Origin: Pseudomonas sp. SORT22 | Lineage (GTDB): Bacteria > Pseudomonadota > Gammaproteobacteria > Pseudomonadales > Pseudomonadaceae | Assembly: GCF_018417635.1 (NCBI RefSeq) | Contig: NZ_CP071007.1 | Coordinates: 4,836,501 to 4,900,500 of the forward strand | Reading direction: 5' to 3' | Length of the DNA: 64,000 nt | Part shown: in pieces, positions 52,619 to 63,816 of the stretch | Layout: each line of letters starts with the position of its first letter | Numbering within the stretch: position 1 is the first letter of the stretch | Notes under the pieces: generated by a model | Told to the model about the DNA's origin: nothing | Databases searched by the model: none | What the model saw: the letters and a program-made list of their open reading frames with translations, nothing else | Made by a program: the position numbers and the translations under genes

Positions 52619-52753
52619 AGCGAGGGCCTCATAAATGGCGAATGCTCAGGCGCCCTAAGCTACCAGTCCATCCGCGCGGGCACCCGAGAAAATTGGCTAT
52701 GACGCGGATAGACGGGCGCGACAGCGAAGGCCGCGCGCAGGAGGTAGAAAGTC

Positions 52754-53389
52754 TTAGCCGCGGTGTCGCGATTCGACAGCCTGGCGCAAGGTGTCGATCA
52801 GGCTCTGGATGCGGGCGTGCTGCATCTTCATCGAAGCCTTGTTGACCACCAGCCGGGAGCTGATGGTGGCAATCAGTTCCTGGGGTTCCAGGCCATTGGC
52901 ACGCAGGGTGTTACCGGTGTCGACAACGTCGATGATCTTGTCGGCCAGGCCAATCAGCGGCGCCAGCTCCATCGAACCATACAGCTTGATGATATCGACC
53001 TGACGGCCTTGTTCGGCATAGTAGCGCTTGGCGACGTTGACGAACTTGGTGGCGATGCGCAGACGGCCCTTGGGCTCGGTAGCGCCGACTTTGCCGGCGG
53101 TCATCAGCTTGCACTGGGCAATCTGCAGGTCCAGCGGCTCGTACAAGCCCTGGCCACCGTACTCCATCAGCACGTCCTTGCCGGCCACGCCCAGGTCGGC
53201 GGCACCATGCTCGACGTAGGTCGGCACGTCGGTGGCGCGCACGATCAGCAGACGCACGTCTTCCTGAGTCGTCGGGATGATCAGCTTGCGGCTCTTGTCC
53301 GGGTTTTCGGTCGGCACAATACCGGCTTCCGCCAGCAGCGGCAGGGTATCGTCGAGAATCCGACCTTTGGATAGCGCGATGGTCAACAT
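52754..53389 (-). CDS. hisG: ATP phosphoribosyltransferase, short form
   Basis: First and controlling step of histidine synthesis. The 211-residue length shows the short form HisG-S, which lacks the C-terminal regulatory domain and must work with HisZ; hisZ is not in this window. Motifs: [19 protein letters not shown] and the PRPP loop [16 protein letters not shown] near residue 150. It lies 107 bases downstream of murA on the same strand, a conserved Pseudomonas order. Confidence 0.95.
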   Translation of the reverse strand: MLTIALSKGRILDDTLPLLAEAGIVPTENPDKSRKLIIPTTQEDVRLLIVRATDVPTYVEHGAADLGVAGKDVLMEYGGQGLYEPLDLQIAQCKLMTAGKVGATEPKGRLRIATKFVNVAKRYYAEQGRQVDIIKLYGSMELAPLIGLADKIIDVVDTGNTLRANGLEPQELIATISSRLVVNKASMKMQHARIQSLIDTLRQAVESRHRG

Positions 53390-53496
53390 GGGAAACGTCG
53401 GTCCTTATGCGGCTACAGCCGGCCGGGCGCTAACAGGCCCGACCGCATTCAATTCGGTGCAGCAATTGGCTGGCGCGTCCCTGCGCCACTCACAGA

Positions 53497-55025
<1,529 letters not shown>

Positions 55026-55071
55026 GCTCAACCTCAATCGGCGCCCTTTGCGCGCGGGTCGGCCATCATAC

Positions 55072-55124
55072 AAAAAAGCCCCTCGCCTGCGAACCCCGTA
55101 ATCGGAGACTCTGACAGAGGGGCC
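55072..55124 (-). terminator. Terminator-like hairpin after the mla operon
   Basis: On the minus strand GGCCCCTC pairs with GAGGGGC around a 32-base loop, followed by TTTTTT. It ends mlaFEDCB transcription before ibaG. Confidence 0.75.
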
Positions 55125-55140
55125 AGTCACTGGCTGGCAG

Positions 55141-55446
55141 TCATTGACCGGCCAGCACCTCGTCAAGGTCATAAACCTCGGCAATTTCCCGCATGTCCTG
55201 GGGCATGGCGCGAACCTCGACGGCCTTGCCGGCCGCCTTGCCGTCGCGCATGAAGGCCAGCAGCAGGGACAGGCCGACGCTGCTGGACTTCTCCACGTGC
55301 GCGCAATCGAGCACCAGCCCGGGGGCCTTGCACGCCGCAATCAGGGCCTTGCCCTGCTTGCGCAAGGCCGGCCCGCTGCGGTAGTCGAGCACCCCGGCCA
55401 GGCTCAATACGCCTGGCTCGCTCATGGTCACGACACTGTCGCTCAT
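55141..55446 (-). CDS. mlaB: STAS-domain protein MlaB
   Basis: Cytoplasmic STAS subunit that stabilises the MlaF ATPase of the phospholipid transporter. The 101-residue product has VLDCAHVEKSSSVGLSLLLAFMRDGKAAGK near residues 45-74, the phosphorylation-like Ser/Thr region of STAS proteins. It overlaps the mlaC stop by four bases (ATGA) and is the last gene of the mla operon. Confidence 0.92.
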   Translation of the reverse strand: MSDSVVTMSEPGVLSLAGVLDYRSGPALRKQGKALIAACKAPGLVLDCAHVEKSSSVGLSLLLAFMRDGKAAGKAVEVRAMPQDMREIAEVYDLDEVLAGQ

Positions 55447-56093
55447 TGCCCTTGCTTCTCGGCCGCTTGCTCGGTGCTTTCCTTGGCCTTGGCCACTTCG
55501 CCCGCCCAGCCGTCGATGGTCTTGTCCAGGTCGTTGCCGTTGCGGTTCATGGCGTCGGCGAACTGGTCACGGAACAGCTTGCCGATGTTGATGCCGTTGA
55601 CGATGACGTTACGCACCTTCCACTCGCCGTCGAGCCTGGTCAGGGTGTAGGACACCGGATAGACAGCACCGTTGTTGCCCTTGACGCTCATGTCGACGCT
55701 GGCACGGTCGTCGCCGTCCTTCTTCTCGTTGCCGACGGTAATGCCCTGGTTGTTGTACTCGAGCAGGGCGTTGCCGTAGAACTGCATCAGGCTGCGCTTG
55801 AAGTTTTCCTGGAAGCGCTGCATCTGCGCCGGGGTAGCCTTGCGCGAATACTTGACGGTCATGATGCTTTTCGAGATGCCATCGGCATCGACGACCGGCC
55901 CCAGGTTGGCATTGAGCGCATCGTAGAAGGCGCTCGGGTTGGCCTTGTATTGCTCCTTGTTGGCTTTCAGGTCAGCCAGCAACTGGGTGGTGGTCTTCTC
56001 GATCACCTGCTTGGGTGACAGAGCAGCTGCACTGGCCATCAGCGGCAGTGCTGCCAGCAACACCAGCAAGCCGCGTCGCAGGATAGAAATCAT
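55443..56093 (-). CDS. mlaC: Periplasmic phospholipid-binding protein MlaC
   Basis: Carries phospholipid between the outer-membrane MlaA lipoprotein and the inner-membrane MlaFEDB complex. The 216-residue precursor has a signal peptide (MISILRRGLLVLLAALPLM, cleavage near ASA-A) and the Tol-Tol-Ttg2 domain: QVIEKTTTQLLADLKANKEQY, then LEYNNQGITV and WKVRNVIVNGINIGKLFRDQF. It is 9 bases downstream of mlaD. Confidence 0.95.
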   Translation of the reverse strand: MISILRRGLLVLLAALPLMASAAALSPKQVIEKTTTQLLADLKANKEQYKANPSAFYDALNANLGPVVDADGISKSIMTVKYSRKATPAQMQRFQENFKRSLMQFYGNALLEYNNQGITVGNEKKDGDDRASVDMSVKGNNGAVYPVSYTLTRLDGEWKVRNVIVNGINIGKLFRDQFADAMNRNGNDLDKTIDGWAGEVAKAKESTEQAAEKQGQ

Positions 56094-56102
56094 GGAAACT
56101 CC

Positions 56103-56570
56103 TTATTTAGCTTCTTTGCCAACGGTATTGAGCAGGAACTTGCCAATCAGGTCTTCCAGTACCAGCGCCGACTGGGTGTCGTGGATGGTTGCACCATCCT
56201 TGAGCACCGCATCTTCTCCGCCCACGCTGATACCGATGTATTTCTCGCCGAGCAGCCCTGCGGTGAGGATAGATGCAGTGGAATCGACAGGCAGGTTATC
56301 GACCCGTTTTTCCAGCTGCAGCGTCACCCGACCGGTGAAGGTGTCACGATCCAGATCGATGGCAGTGACCTTGCCGATGGTCACACCGGCCATGGTCACT
56401 TTAGCTCTGACCGTCAAACCGGCGATATTGTCGAAGTTGGCATAAAGTTTATATGTGTCGCTGCTCGGGCTCGCCGACAGGCCGCTGACGCGCAGGGCCA
56501 GCAGGATCAGCGCCAGGATCCCGGCCAGGAGGAACAGGCCGACACCGATTTCCAGGGTGCGGTTTTGCAT
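56103..56570 (-). CDS. mlaD: MCE-domain protein MlaD
   Basis: Inner-membrane-anchored MCE protein forming the hexameric ring on the MlaE permease. The 155-residue product has one N-terminal membrane segment (about 7-28, IGVGLFLLAGILALILLALRV) and one MCE domain (about 38-115, YKLYANFDNIAGLTVRAKVTMAGVTIGKV). Its start overlaps the mlaE stop by one base (TGATG). Confidence 0.95.
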   Translation of the reverse strand: MQNRTLEIGVGLFLLAGILALILLALRVSGLSASPSSDTYKLYANFDNIAGLTVRAKVTMAGVTIGKVTAIDLDRDTFTGRVTLQLEKRVDNLPVDSTASILTAGLLGEKYIGISVGGEDAVLKDGATIHDTQSALVLEDLIGKFLLNTVGKEAK

Positions 56571-57367
56571 CAGAAATCTCCAAACATCAAGGCGGTCAGA
56601 ATAAAGTCCAGACCCAGGACTGCCAATGAGGCATAGACCACGGTCTTGGTGGTGGCACGACTGATCCCTTCTGAAGTGGGCTCGCAGTCATAACCCTGGA
56701 ATACGGCAATCCAGGTCACGACGAAGGCAAACACCAGGCTTTTGATCACCCCGTTGAGCACATCGTCGGTAAAGGAAACACTGTTCTGCATGTTGGCCCA
56801 GAACGAGCCCTCGTAAACACCCAGCCAGTCCACAGCCACCCACGAACCACCCCAGATACCGACCACGCTGAAGATCAAAGCCAGCAACGGCAGCGAGATG
56901 AAACCGGCCCACAGCCGCGGCGCGACGATGTACTTGAGCGGATCGACACCGATCATTTCCAGGCTGGACAGCTGCTCGGTGGACTTCATGTTGCCGATTT
57001 CGGCGGTCAGCGCCGAGCCTGCACGGCCGGCGAACAGCAGCGCGGTAACCACCGGGCCCAGTTCACGCAGCAGGGTCAGGGCGACCATCTGCCCCACCGC
57101 CTGCTCCGAACCGTACTTGGTGAGGATGCTGAAGCCCTGCAGGGCCAGGACCATGCCGATGAACACACCGGACACGACGATGATCGCCAGCGACAGCACG
57201 CCAACCGAATAGAGCTGGCGAACCAGCAACTGAAAGCCGCCGCCGGTGCCGCTGCGCCCGACCAGCGAATGCAGCAGGAACAGGAAGGAGCGGCCGAGAA
57301 TGGCCAGCACGTCGATGGCCGATCGGCCAAAGCGACGAATACGTTCGAGTAAGGATTTTCTGCGCAT
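56570..57367 (-). CDS. mlaE: Phospholipid transporter permease MlaE
   Basis: Inner-membrane permease of the Mla complex. The 265-residue product has an N-terminal amphipathic helix ([21 protein letters not shown]) and five hydrophobic segments with [27 protein letters not shown] near residue 90 and the conserved [25 protein letters not shown] chose the ATG; a TTG one codon upstream is in frame. Overlaps mlaF by one base (TGATG) and mlaD by one base. Also known as ttg2B from solvent-tolerance work. Confidence 0.95.
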   Translation of the reverse strand: MRRKSLLERIRRFGRSAIDVLAILGRSFLFLLHSLVGRSGTGGGFQLLVRQLYSVGVLSLAIIVVSGVFIGMVLALQGFSILTKYGSEQAVGQMVALTLLRELGPVVTALLFAGRAGSALTAEIGNMKSTEQLSSLEMIGVDPLKYIVAPRLWAGFISLPLLALIFSVVGIWGGSWVAVDWLGVYEGSFWANMQNSVSFTDDVLNGVIKSLVFAFVVTWIAVFQGYDCEPTSEGISRATTKTVVYASLAVLGLDFILTALMFGDF

Positions 57368-58176
57368 CAACGCTTCCCCAGAAGATCGGCGCGGTAATCC
57401 GGCGCAGGAAAGTGAAAGGGCACCGGGCCATCCGGATCGCCTTTCATGAATTGACGAATGCGCGGGTTGTCGGAGCCCATCAGCTCTTGCGGCGTGCCCT
57501 GCCCCAATACCTGGCCGTCACCGACCACGTAGATGTAGTCGGCGATGCTGGCGGTTTCGGCCAGGTCGTGAGAAACCACGATGCTGGTGATGCCCAGGGC
57601 ATCGTTGAGCAGGCGGATCAGCCGCACCAGCACGCCCATGGCAATCGGGTCCTGGCCGACGAACGGTTCATCGTACATGAGGATTTGCGGATCCAGAGCA
57701 ATCGCCCGGGCCAGCGCCACACGACGTTTCATGCCACCGGATAGCTCGTCGGGCATCAGCTCGATGGCGCCACGCAGGCCAACAGCCTGGAGTTTCATCA
57801 GGACTATGTCGCGAATCATCTCGTCAGACAGCTGGGTATGCACGCGCAACGGGAAGGCGACGTTCTCGAACACATCGAGATCGGTGAACAGCGCGCCACT
57901 CTGGAACAGCACGCCCATCTGCTTGCGGGCATCGAACAGGTCACTGCGCGACAGGGTCGGCAGGTTCTGCCCGGCCACCCAGACCTCGCCACTGGCCGGG
58001 CGCAGTTGTGCACCCATCAGCCGCAGCAGCGTGGTTTTGCCGCACCCGGAAGGCCCCATGATGCCGGTAACCTTGCCACGGGGAATGCGTATGTCGACAT
58101 TATTGAAGATGCTGCGCGAACCGCGCTTGAAGGAAACGCCCTTCAATTCGACCGCGTAGGCGTTATCAACGCTCAT
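57367..58176 (-). CDS. mlaF: Phospholipid transporter ATPase MlaF
   Basis: ATPase of the Mla complex, first gene of the operon. The 269-residue product has Walker [15 protein letters not shown] near residue 40, signature [19 protein letters not shown] near 145, Walker [16 protein letters not shown], and the H-loop [19 protein letters not shown]. It is divergent from kdsD across a 244-base gap holding both promoters. Confidence 0.96.
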   Translation of the reverse strand: MSVDNAYAVELKGVSFKRGSRSIFNNVDIRIPRGKVTGIMGPSGCGKTTLLRLMGAQLRPASGEVWVAGQNLPTLSRSDLFDARKQMGVLFQSGALFTDLDVFENVAFPLRVHTQLSDEMIRDIVLMKLQAVGLRGAIELMPDELSGGMKRRVALARAIALDPQILMYDEPFVGQDPIAMGVLVRLIRLLNDALGITSIVVSHDLAETASIADYIYVVGDGQVLGQGTPQELMGSDNPRIRQFMKGDPDGPVPFHFPAPDYRADLLGKR

Positions 58177-58380
58177 CTAGACTCCTTGCGATGCAGCCTT
58201 CTCACTCAGACGCGCGCCCCCTTCGTGGAGGCACGCACGCACCAAGCGGGCCGAACAGCGGCGAACTATAGCACCGCTGATAGGGCCGCCCCAAGGCCGC
58301 CGAAGTGCTTGTTCAGCTATGGTTAAGCCAACCGGGCGAATGTATGACAATCACAAGGTGAGGCTTTCGCCCATTACCGC

Positions 58381-58386
58381 TATAAT
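58381..58386 (+). promoter_or_regulatory. -10 element of the kdsD-lpt operon
   Basis: A perfect TATAAT, 34 bases before the kdsD ATG. No good -35 lies 16-18 bases upstream (GTGAGG region), so it may be an extended or activated promoter. Confidence 0.55.
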
Positions 58387-58420
58387 CGCCGCCTTTTCAT
58401 CAGGCAATCCGATTTTCGAC

Positions 58421-59395
58421 ATGAGCCAATCCAGCGACCTGATCCAATCCGCGCAGCGCACCATCCGTTTCGAACTCGAGGCGGTTGAGGGCCTGCTGGC
58501 CCACATCGACGCCGATTTCGTCAAGGCATGCGAGCTGATCCTGGCCAGCAAGGGCCGGGTGGTGGTGGTCGGCATGGGCAAGTCGGGGCACATCGGCAAC
58601 AAGATCGCCGCGACCCTGGCCAGCACCGGTACGCCGGCGTTTTTCGTTCACCCGGCCGAAGCCAGCCATGGCGACATGGGCATGATCACCCGCGACGACG
58701 TGATCCTGGCCCTGTCCAACTCGGGCTCCACCGCCGAGATCGTCACCCTGCTGCCGCTGATCAAGCGACTGGGTATCCAGCTGATCAGCCTCACCGGCAA
58801 CCCCGATTCGCCCCTGGCCAAGGCCGCCGAGGTCAACCTCGACGCCCGCGTTGCCCAGGAGGCCTGCCCGCTGAACCTGGCACCGACCTCCTCGACTACC
58901 GCCGCGCTGGTGCTGGGCGACGCCCTGTCCATCGCCCTGCTCGAGGCCCGCGGCTTTACCGCTGAAGATTTCGCCTTCTCGCACCCCGGCGGCGCCCTCG
59001 GCCGACGCCTGCTGCTGAAAGTCGAGAACGTCATGCACGCCGGCGACGAGCTACCGCAGGTGCAACGCGGCACCCTGCTCAAGGACGCGCTGCTTGAAAT
59101 GTCTCGCAAGGGCCTGGGCATGACCGTGGTGCTCGAAGCCGACGGACGGTTGGCCGGGATCTTCACCGACGGCGACCTGCGCCGCAGCCTCGATCGCAAT
59201 ATCGACGTGCACAAGACCCTCATCGAAGAAGTCATGACCGCCCACGGCAAGACCGCCCGCGCCGAGATGCTCGCCGCCGAAGCCCTGAAGATCATGGAAG
59301 ACCACAAGATCAGCGCCCTGGTGGTGATCGACAAGGACGAGCGCCCGGTCGGCGCCCTGAACATGCACGACCTGTTGCGTGCGGGAGTGATGTAA
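58421..59395 (+). CDS. kdsD: Arabinose-5-phosphate isomerase KdsD
   Basis: Makes arabinose 5-phosphate from ribulose 5-phosphate, for Kdo of LPS. The 324-residue product has a SIS domain (about 40-175, with GMGKSGHIGNKIAATLASTGTPAFFVHPAEASHGDMG) and two CBS domains (about 205-324). Chosen ATG at MSQSSDLI; 34 upstream codons overlap the promoter. kdsC starts directly after its stop. Confidence 0.96.
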   Translation: MSQSSDLIQSAQRTIRFELEAVEGLLAHIDADFVKACELILASKGRVVVVGMGKSGHIGNKIAATLASTGTPAFFVHPAEASHGDMGMITRDDVILALSNSGSTAEIVTLLPLIKRLGIQLISLTGNPDSPLAKAAEVNLDARVAQEACPLNLAPTSSTTAALVLGDALSIALLEARGFTAEDFAFSHPGGALGRRLLLKVENVMHAGDELPQVQRGTLLKDALLEMSRKGLGMTVVLEADGRLAGIFTDGDLRRSLDRNIDVHKTLIEEVMTAHGKTARAEMLAAEALKIMEDHKISALVVIDKDERPVGALNMHDLLRAGVM

Positions 59396-59920
59396 ATGAC
59401 CCAGGACCTGCTCCAGCGCGGCAAGGCCATCAAACTGGCGGTTTTTGACGTAGACGGCGTGCTCACCGACGGTCGCCTGTACTTCCTCGAAGATGGCAGC
59501 GAATTCAAGACCTTCAACACCCTCGACGGCCAGGGCATCAAGATGCTCATGAACTCGGGCGTGACCACGGCGATCATCAGCGGTCGCAAGACCCCGGTGG
59601 TCGAGCGCCGGGCAAAGAACCTCGGCATTCCTCACCTGTACCAGGGCCGGGAAGATAAACTGGTGGTATTGGACGAGCTTCTTGGCCAGCTCAACCTAAG
59701 CTATGAACAGGTCGCCTATCTGGGCGACGACCTGCCTGACCTGCCGGTAATCCGCCGGGTCGGCCTGGGCATGGCGGTGGCCAATGCTGCCGCGTTCGTC
59801 CGCGAGCACGCCCACGGGGTAACCCTGGCACGTGGCGGCGAAGGTGCAGCCCGCGAATTCTGCGAACTGATCCTGCAAGCCCAGGGCAACCTCGACGCGG
59901 CCAACGCCCATTACCTGTAG
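59396..59920 (+). CDS. kdsC: Kdo-8-phosphate phosphatase KdsC
   Basis: HAD phosphatase releasing Kdo from Kdo-8-phosphate. The 174-residue product has the DxD motif in AVFDVDGVLTDGRLYF near residue 17, the GVTTAIISGRKT loop, and GDDLPDLPVIRRVGLGMAVANA with the metal Asp pair. Starts immediately after the kdsD stop (TAAATG), so the two are coupled. Confidence 0.96.
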   Translation: MTQDLLQRGKAIKLAVFDVDGVLTDGRLYFLEDGSEFKTFNTLDGQGIKMLMNSGVTTAIISGRKTPVVERRAKNLGIPHLYQGREDKLVVLDELLGQLNLSYEQVAYLGDDLPDLPVIRRVGLGMAVANAAAFVREHAHGVTLARGGEGAAREFCELILQAQGNLDAANAHYL

Positions 59921-59928
59921 AGCGACAC

Positions 59929-60504
59929 ATGTTCAGTAAGAAAATCCGCAACATTGCGCTGTTCAGTGTGATCGCCGCCCTGCTGGTGGCGGTCGGCTAC
60001 TGGAACATCAGCCCCGAGAGCTTCCTCGACAACAAGCCGGTTGCCGGGCCGGACCAGAGCGCCATCGACTATTACGCGGTGAACGCCCACAGCGTGCAGT
60101 TTTTGCCTGATGGCAAGATGCAGTACGAGATGACAGCCGACAAGGTCGAGCACCTCAAGGCCAGCGAAGTCACCCTGCTGACCAAGCCCGACCTGCAGAT
60201 GTACCGCGGCACCACATATCCGTGGCACGTGCAGAGCGAGCGCGGCGAGGTCAACCCCGACGGCAGCGAAGTCGAACTGATCGATTCGGTAAGGGTCGCC
60301 CGCACCGACGAAAAGAACCGCACCATGATCATTACCAGCAGCCGCATGACGGTATTCCCGCAGAAGCAATATGCGCAAACCGAGCAAGCCGTTAGAATCG
60401 ACGGCGCCGGTGGCGTCACTACGGGCAATGGAATGAAAGCGTATTTGAAAGACGGCAGGATGGACCTGCTGTCCAACGTAAGAGGACAGTATGAGGCTCG
60501 TTAA
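59929..60504 (+). CDS. lptC: LPS export bitopic protein LptC
   Basis: Inner-membrane protein that receives LPS from LptBFG and passes it to LptA. The 191-residue product has a single N-terminal membrane helix (about 6-24, IRNIALFSVIAALLVAVGYW) and a periplasmic beta-jellyroll. Its last 14 bases overlap lptA. Confidence 0.94.
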   Translation: MFSKKIRNIALFSVIAALLVAVGYWNISPESFLDNKPVAGPDQSAIDYYAVNAHSVQFLPDGKMQYEMTADKVEHLKASEVTLLTKPDLQMYRGTTYPWHVQSERGEVNPDGSEVELIDSVRVARTDEKNRTMIITSSRMTVFPQKQYAQTEQAVRIDGAGGVTTGNGMKAYLKDGRMDLLSNVRGQYEAR

Positions 60505-61015
60505 AACCCTCCCCTTTTTGCTCAGCCTGAGCGCAGCACTGGGAAGCGCGAGCGCCTGGGCCCTGCCGAACGACCGTGACCAGCCGATCCGCATCCAGGC
60601 CGACCACGCTCAACTGGACGACAAAAAAGGCATCGCCACCTACACCGGTGACGTGATCATCACCCAGGGTTCGATGATGATCAAAGGCAACACCGTGACC
60701 ATCACCCGTACCGCCGGTGGCGACATCGACGTGGTGACCTCGGTGGGCAACCTGGCCTACTTCGAGCAGCAGCAGAGCGCCGCCAAGCCAGACAAGATGC
60801 AGGGCTACGGCAAGACCATCCAGTACAATGCGCCGCAAAACCGCATCGTCCTGATCGACCGCGCCAAGGTCATCAACGAAGGCAACACCACCGAGGGCGA
60901 GAAAATCGTCTACGACACGGTGAAACAGATCGCTACCGCCGGTCGCGGTGGCAAAGTCACCGAGTCGCGTCCGCGTATCGACATGGTGATCCAGCCGAAG
61001 AAGAAGGCCGAGTAA
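60491..61015 (+). CDS. lptA: Periplasmic LPS bridge protein LptA
   Basis: Forms the periplasmic filament carrying LPS to LptD. The 174-residue precursor has a signal peptide (MRLVKTLPFLLSLSAALGSAS-like, cleavage near AWA-L) and the OstA-type jellyroll with QPIRIQADHAQLDDKKGIATYTGDVIITQG. The lptB ATG follows directly after its stop. Confidence 0.95.
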   Translation: MRLVKTLPFLLSLSAALGSASAWALPNDRDQPIRIQADHAQLDDKKGIATYTGDVIITQGSMMIKGNTVTITRTAGGDIDVVTSVGNLAYFEQQQSAAKPDKMQGYGKTIQYNAPQNRIVLIDRAKVINEGNTTEGEKIVYDTVKQIATAGRGGKVTESRPRIDMVIQPKKKAE

Positions 61016-61741
61016 ATGGCAACCCTCAAAGCCCAGCACCTGGCCAAGAGCTACAAGAGCCGGCAAGTGGTCCGCGACGTCAGCCTGTCGATCGACAGTG
61101 GCCAGATCGTCGGCCTGCTCGGCCCTAACGGCGCCGGCAAGACCACCTGCTTCTACATGATCGTCGGCCTGGTCCAGGCCGACCAGGGCCGCGTCCTGAT
61201 CGACGACCTCGATGTCAGCCACCAGCCCATGCACGGCCGCGCCCGCGCCGGTATCGGCTACCTGCCGCAGGAAGCCTCGATCTTCCGCAAGCTGTCGGTG
61301 GCCGACAACATCATGGCGATCCTCGAAACCCGCAAGGACCTGGACCGCGATGGCCGGCGCAAAGAGCTGGAAAGCCTGCTGCAGGAGTTCCACATCAGCC
61401 ACATCCGCGACAACCTCGGCATGAGCCTCTCCGGTGGTGAACGCCGCCGCGTCGAGATTGCCCGCGCCCTGGCCACCGCGCCCAAGTTCATCCTGCTCGA
61501 CGAACCCTTTGCCGGTGTCGACCCGATTTCGGTCGGCGACATCAAGCAGATCATCCACCACCTGAAGGCCAAGGGTATTGGCGTTCTGATCACCGACCAC
61601 AACGTCCGTGAAACCCTGGATATCTGCGAAACCGCTTACATCGTCAACGATGGCCAACTGATCGCCGAAGGCGATGCAGAGACCATCCTGGCCAACGACC
61701 TGGTCAAAGAGGTTTACCTCGGCCATGAGTTCCGCCTGTAG
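61016..61741 (+). CDS. lptB: LPS export ATPase LptB
   Basis: Cytoplasmic ATPase of LptB2FG. The 241-residue product has Walker [14 protein letters not shown] near residue 38, signature [16 protein letters not shown] near 140, Walker [16 protein letters not shown] and H-loop [10 protein letters not shown]. It starts right at the lptA stop. Its permease partners LptF and LptG are at 36.7-38.9 kb. Upstream of rpoN, a conserved order across proteobacteria. Confidence 0.97.
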   Translation: MATLKAQHLAKSYKSRQVVRDVSLSIDSGQIVGLLGPNGAGKTTCFYMIVGLVQADQGRVLIDDLDVSHQPMHGRARAGIGYLPQEASIFRKLSVADNIMAILETRKDLDRDGRRKELESLLQEFHISHIRDNLGMSLSGGERRRVEIARALATAPKFILLDEPFAGVDPISVGDIKQIIHHLKAKGIGVLITDHNVRETLDICETAYIVNDGQLIAEGDAETILANDLVKEVYLGHEFRL

Positions 61742-61836
61742 GCTCAAGGTGTAAGGCGCTGCCGGAGCGCTCGTAAACAAGCCAGATAATGGCTTAATTG
61801 TTACGGCGCTCTAGGCAAACGCTGCAATTTCAGGCA

Positions 61837-61842
61837 TATAAT
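61837..61842 (+). promoter_or_regulatory. Possible rpoN -10 element
   Basis: A perfect TATAAT 79 bases before the rpoN ATG, within the 179-base gap after lptB. No convincing -35. Two small stems follow (GGCGC-TTCG-GTGCC and GGCGCATGTGCGCC) in the would-be leader. Confidence 0.5.
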
Positions 61843-61920
61843 TTGCTTAAAGTTGGCGCTTCGGTGCCCTTGTAGTGGATGGCGCATGTGCGCCGGCAAA
61901 TAAGGTGTTAAGCCCCTGCC

Positions 61921-63414
61921 ATGAAACCATCGCTCGTCCTAAGAATGGGCCAGCAACTGACGATGACCCCGCAGTTGCAACAGGCCATACGTCTGCTCCA
62001 GCTTTCTACCCTGGACCTCCAGCAGGAAATCCAGGAAGCGCTGGAATCAAACCCGATGCTCGAGCGCCAGGAAGAAGGCGACGACTTCGACAACAGCGAC
62101 CCGATGGCCGACAACGCCGAGAGCAAACCCGTCGCCGACGTTCAGGAAACCAGCTTCCAGGAGACCGCCCCAACGGTGGACAACCTCGAAGAGGGCGAGT
62201 GGAACGAGCGCATCCCCAACGAGTTGCCGGTCGACACCGCCTGGGAAGACATCTACCAGACCAGCGCCAGCAGCCTGCCCAGCAACGACGATGACGAGTG
62301 GGACTTCACCACCCGCACTTCGGCTGGCGAAAGCTTGCAGAGCCACCTGCTCTGGCAGCTCAACCTGGCACCGATGTCCGACACCGACCGGCTGATCGCC
62401 GTGACCCTGATCGACTGCATCAACAACCAGGGTTATCTCGACGAAACCCTGGAAGAAGTCTGCGAATCCTTCGACCCCGAGCTCGACATCGAGCTGGATG
62501 AAGTCGAAGCCGTGCTGCACCGTATCCAGCAATTCGAACCCGCCGGCATCGGCGCGCGCAACCTCAGCGAGTGCCTGTTGCTGCAACTGCGCCAGCTGCC
62601 GCCGCGTACCCCGTGGATGGCCGAAGCCCAGCGTCTGGTCAGCGACTACATCGACCTGCTCGGCGGCCGCGACTACAGCCAGCTGATGCGCCGCATGAAG
62701 CTCAAGGAAGACGAGCTGCGCCAGGTCATCGAACTGGTACAGAGCCTCAACCCGCGCCCGGGCTCGCAAATCGAGTCCAGCGAAGCCGAATACGTGGTGC
62801 CCGACGTGATCGTGCGCAAGGACAACGAGCGCTGGCTGGTCGAACTCAACCAGGAAGCGGTCCCGCGCCTGCGGGTCAACCCGCAGTACGCCGGTTTCGT
62901 CCGTCGCGCCGACACCAGCGCCGACAACACCTTCATGCGCAACCAGTTGCAGGAGGCGCGCTGGTTCATCAAGAGCCTGCAAAGCCGCAACGAAACCCTG
63001 ATGAAGGTCGCCACCCAGATCGTCGAGCACCAGCGCGGCTTCCTCGATCACGGTGACGAGGCGATGAAGCCGCTGGTGCTGCACGACATCGCCGAAGCGG
63101 TGGGCATGCACGAGTCGACCATTTCCCGGGTGACCACGCAGAAATACATGCACACGCCGCGCGGAATTTACGAGCTGAAGTACTTTTTCTCCAGCCACGT
63201 CAGCACCTCCGAAGGCGGCGAATGCTCGTCCACGGCGATCCGCGCGATCATCAAGAAACTGGTTGCAGCGGAAAATCAGAAAAAGCCATTGAGTGACAGC
63301 AAGATCGCTGGTTTACTGGAGGCACAAGGCATCCAGGTAGCACGTCGCACCGTCGCCAAGTACCGCGAGTCCCTCGGCATCGCACCGTCGAGCGAGCGCA
63401 AGCGATTGATGTAA
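61921..63414 (+). CDS. rpoN: RNA polymerase sigma-54 factor
   Basis: Directs polymerase to -24/-12 promoters that need enhancer-binding proteins such as GcsR. The 497-residue product has the Gln-rich region I ([39 protein letters not shown]), an acidic region II (about 55-115), the core-binding region, and the C-terminal RpoN box [10 protein letters not shown] near residues 475-484. Followed by hpf and ptsN as in most gamma-proteobacteria. Confidence 0.98.
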   Translation: MKPSLVLRMGQQLTMTPQLQQAIRLLQLSTLDLQQEIQEALESNPMLERQEEGDDFDNSDPMADNAESKPVADVQETSFQETAPTVDNLEEGEWNERIPNELPVDTAWEDIYQTSASSLPSNDDDEWDFTTRTSAGESLQSHLLWQLNLAPMSDTDRLIAVTLIDCINNQGYLDETLEEVCESFDPELDIELDEVEAVLHRIQQFEPAGIGARNLSECLLLQLRQLPPRTPWMAEAQRLVSDYIDLLGGRDYSQLMRRMKLKEDELRQVIELVQSLNPRPGSQIESSEAEYVVPDVIVRKDNERWLVELNQEAVPRLRVNPQYAGFVRRADTSADNTFMRNQLQEARWFIKSLQSRNETLMKVATQIVEHQRGFLDHGDEAMKPLVLHDIAEAVGMHESTISRVTTQKYMHTPRGIYELKYFFSSHVSTSEGGECSSTAIRAIIKKLVAAENQKKPLSDSKIAGLLEAQGIQVARRTVAKYRESLGIAPSSERKRLM

Positions 63415-63495
63415 CGGCTCCTGAGGTGTGCCACCGCAGTTCAGTGGCAGGCGCAATACCTGCCTCTTATGCACCGGCAACAAAGGAGAAGCTGT

Positions 63496-63804
63496 ATGCA
63501 AGTCAATATCAGTGGACAGCATGTAGAAGTTACTCAGCCCCTGCGTGAGTACGTCGAGCAGAAATTGAAACGACTGGAGGGGCATTTCGACAAGATTACC
63601 AATGTGACGGTAATCATGAAGGTCGAGAAGCTGCAGCAGAAGATTGAAGCGACGCTGTTCATTCCCGGCGGCGAAGTGGTTGCAAATGCCGAACACCAAG
63701 ACATGTATGCAGCGATCGATGCCTTGACCGACAAGCTCGACCGCCAACTGAAAAAACACAAGGAAAAACAGCAAAGCCTGCTGCAAGGTGCAGCGGCCCG
63801 CTGA
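63496..63804 (+). CDS. hpf: Short-form ribosome hibernation promoting factor
   Basis: Binds the 30S decoding site and helps form inactive 100S ribosomes in stationary phase. The 102-residue protein MQVNISGQHVEVTQPLREYVEQKLKRLEGHF to QSLLQGAAAR matches the short HPF/YhbH type. Ribosome site AAGGAG eight bases before ATG; nine codons upstream of that are rejected. Co-transcribed with rpoN. Confidence 0.95.
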   Translation: MQVNISGQHVEVTQPLREYVEQKLKRLEGHFDKITNVTVIMKVEKLQQKIEATLFIPGGEVVANAEHQDMYAAIDALTDKLDRQLKKHKEKQQSLLQGAAAR

Positions 63805-63816
63805 TCCCCCTCATCC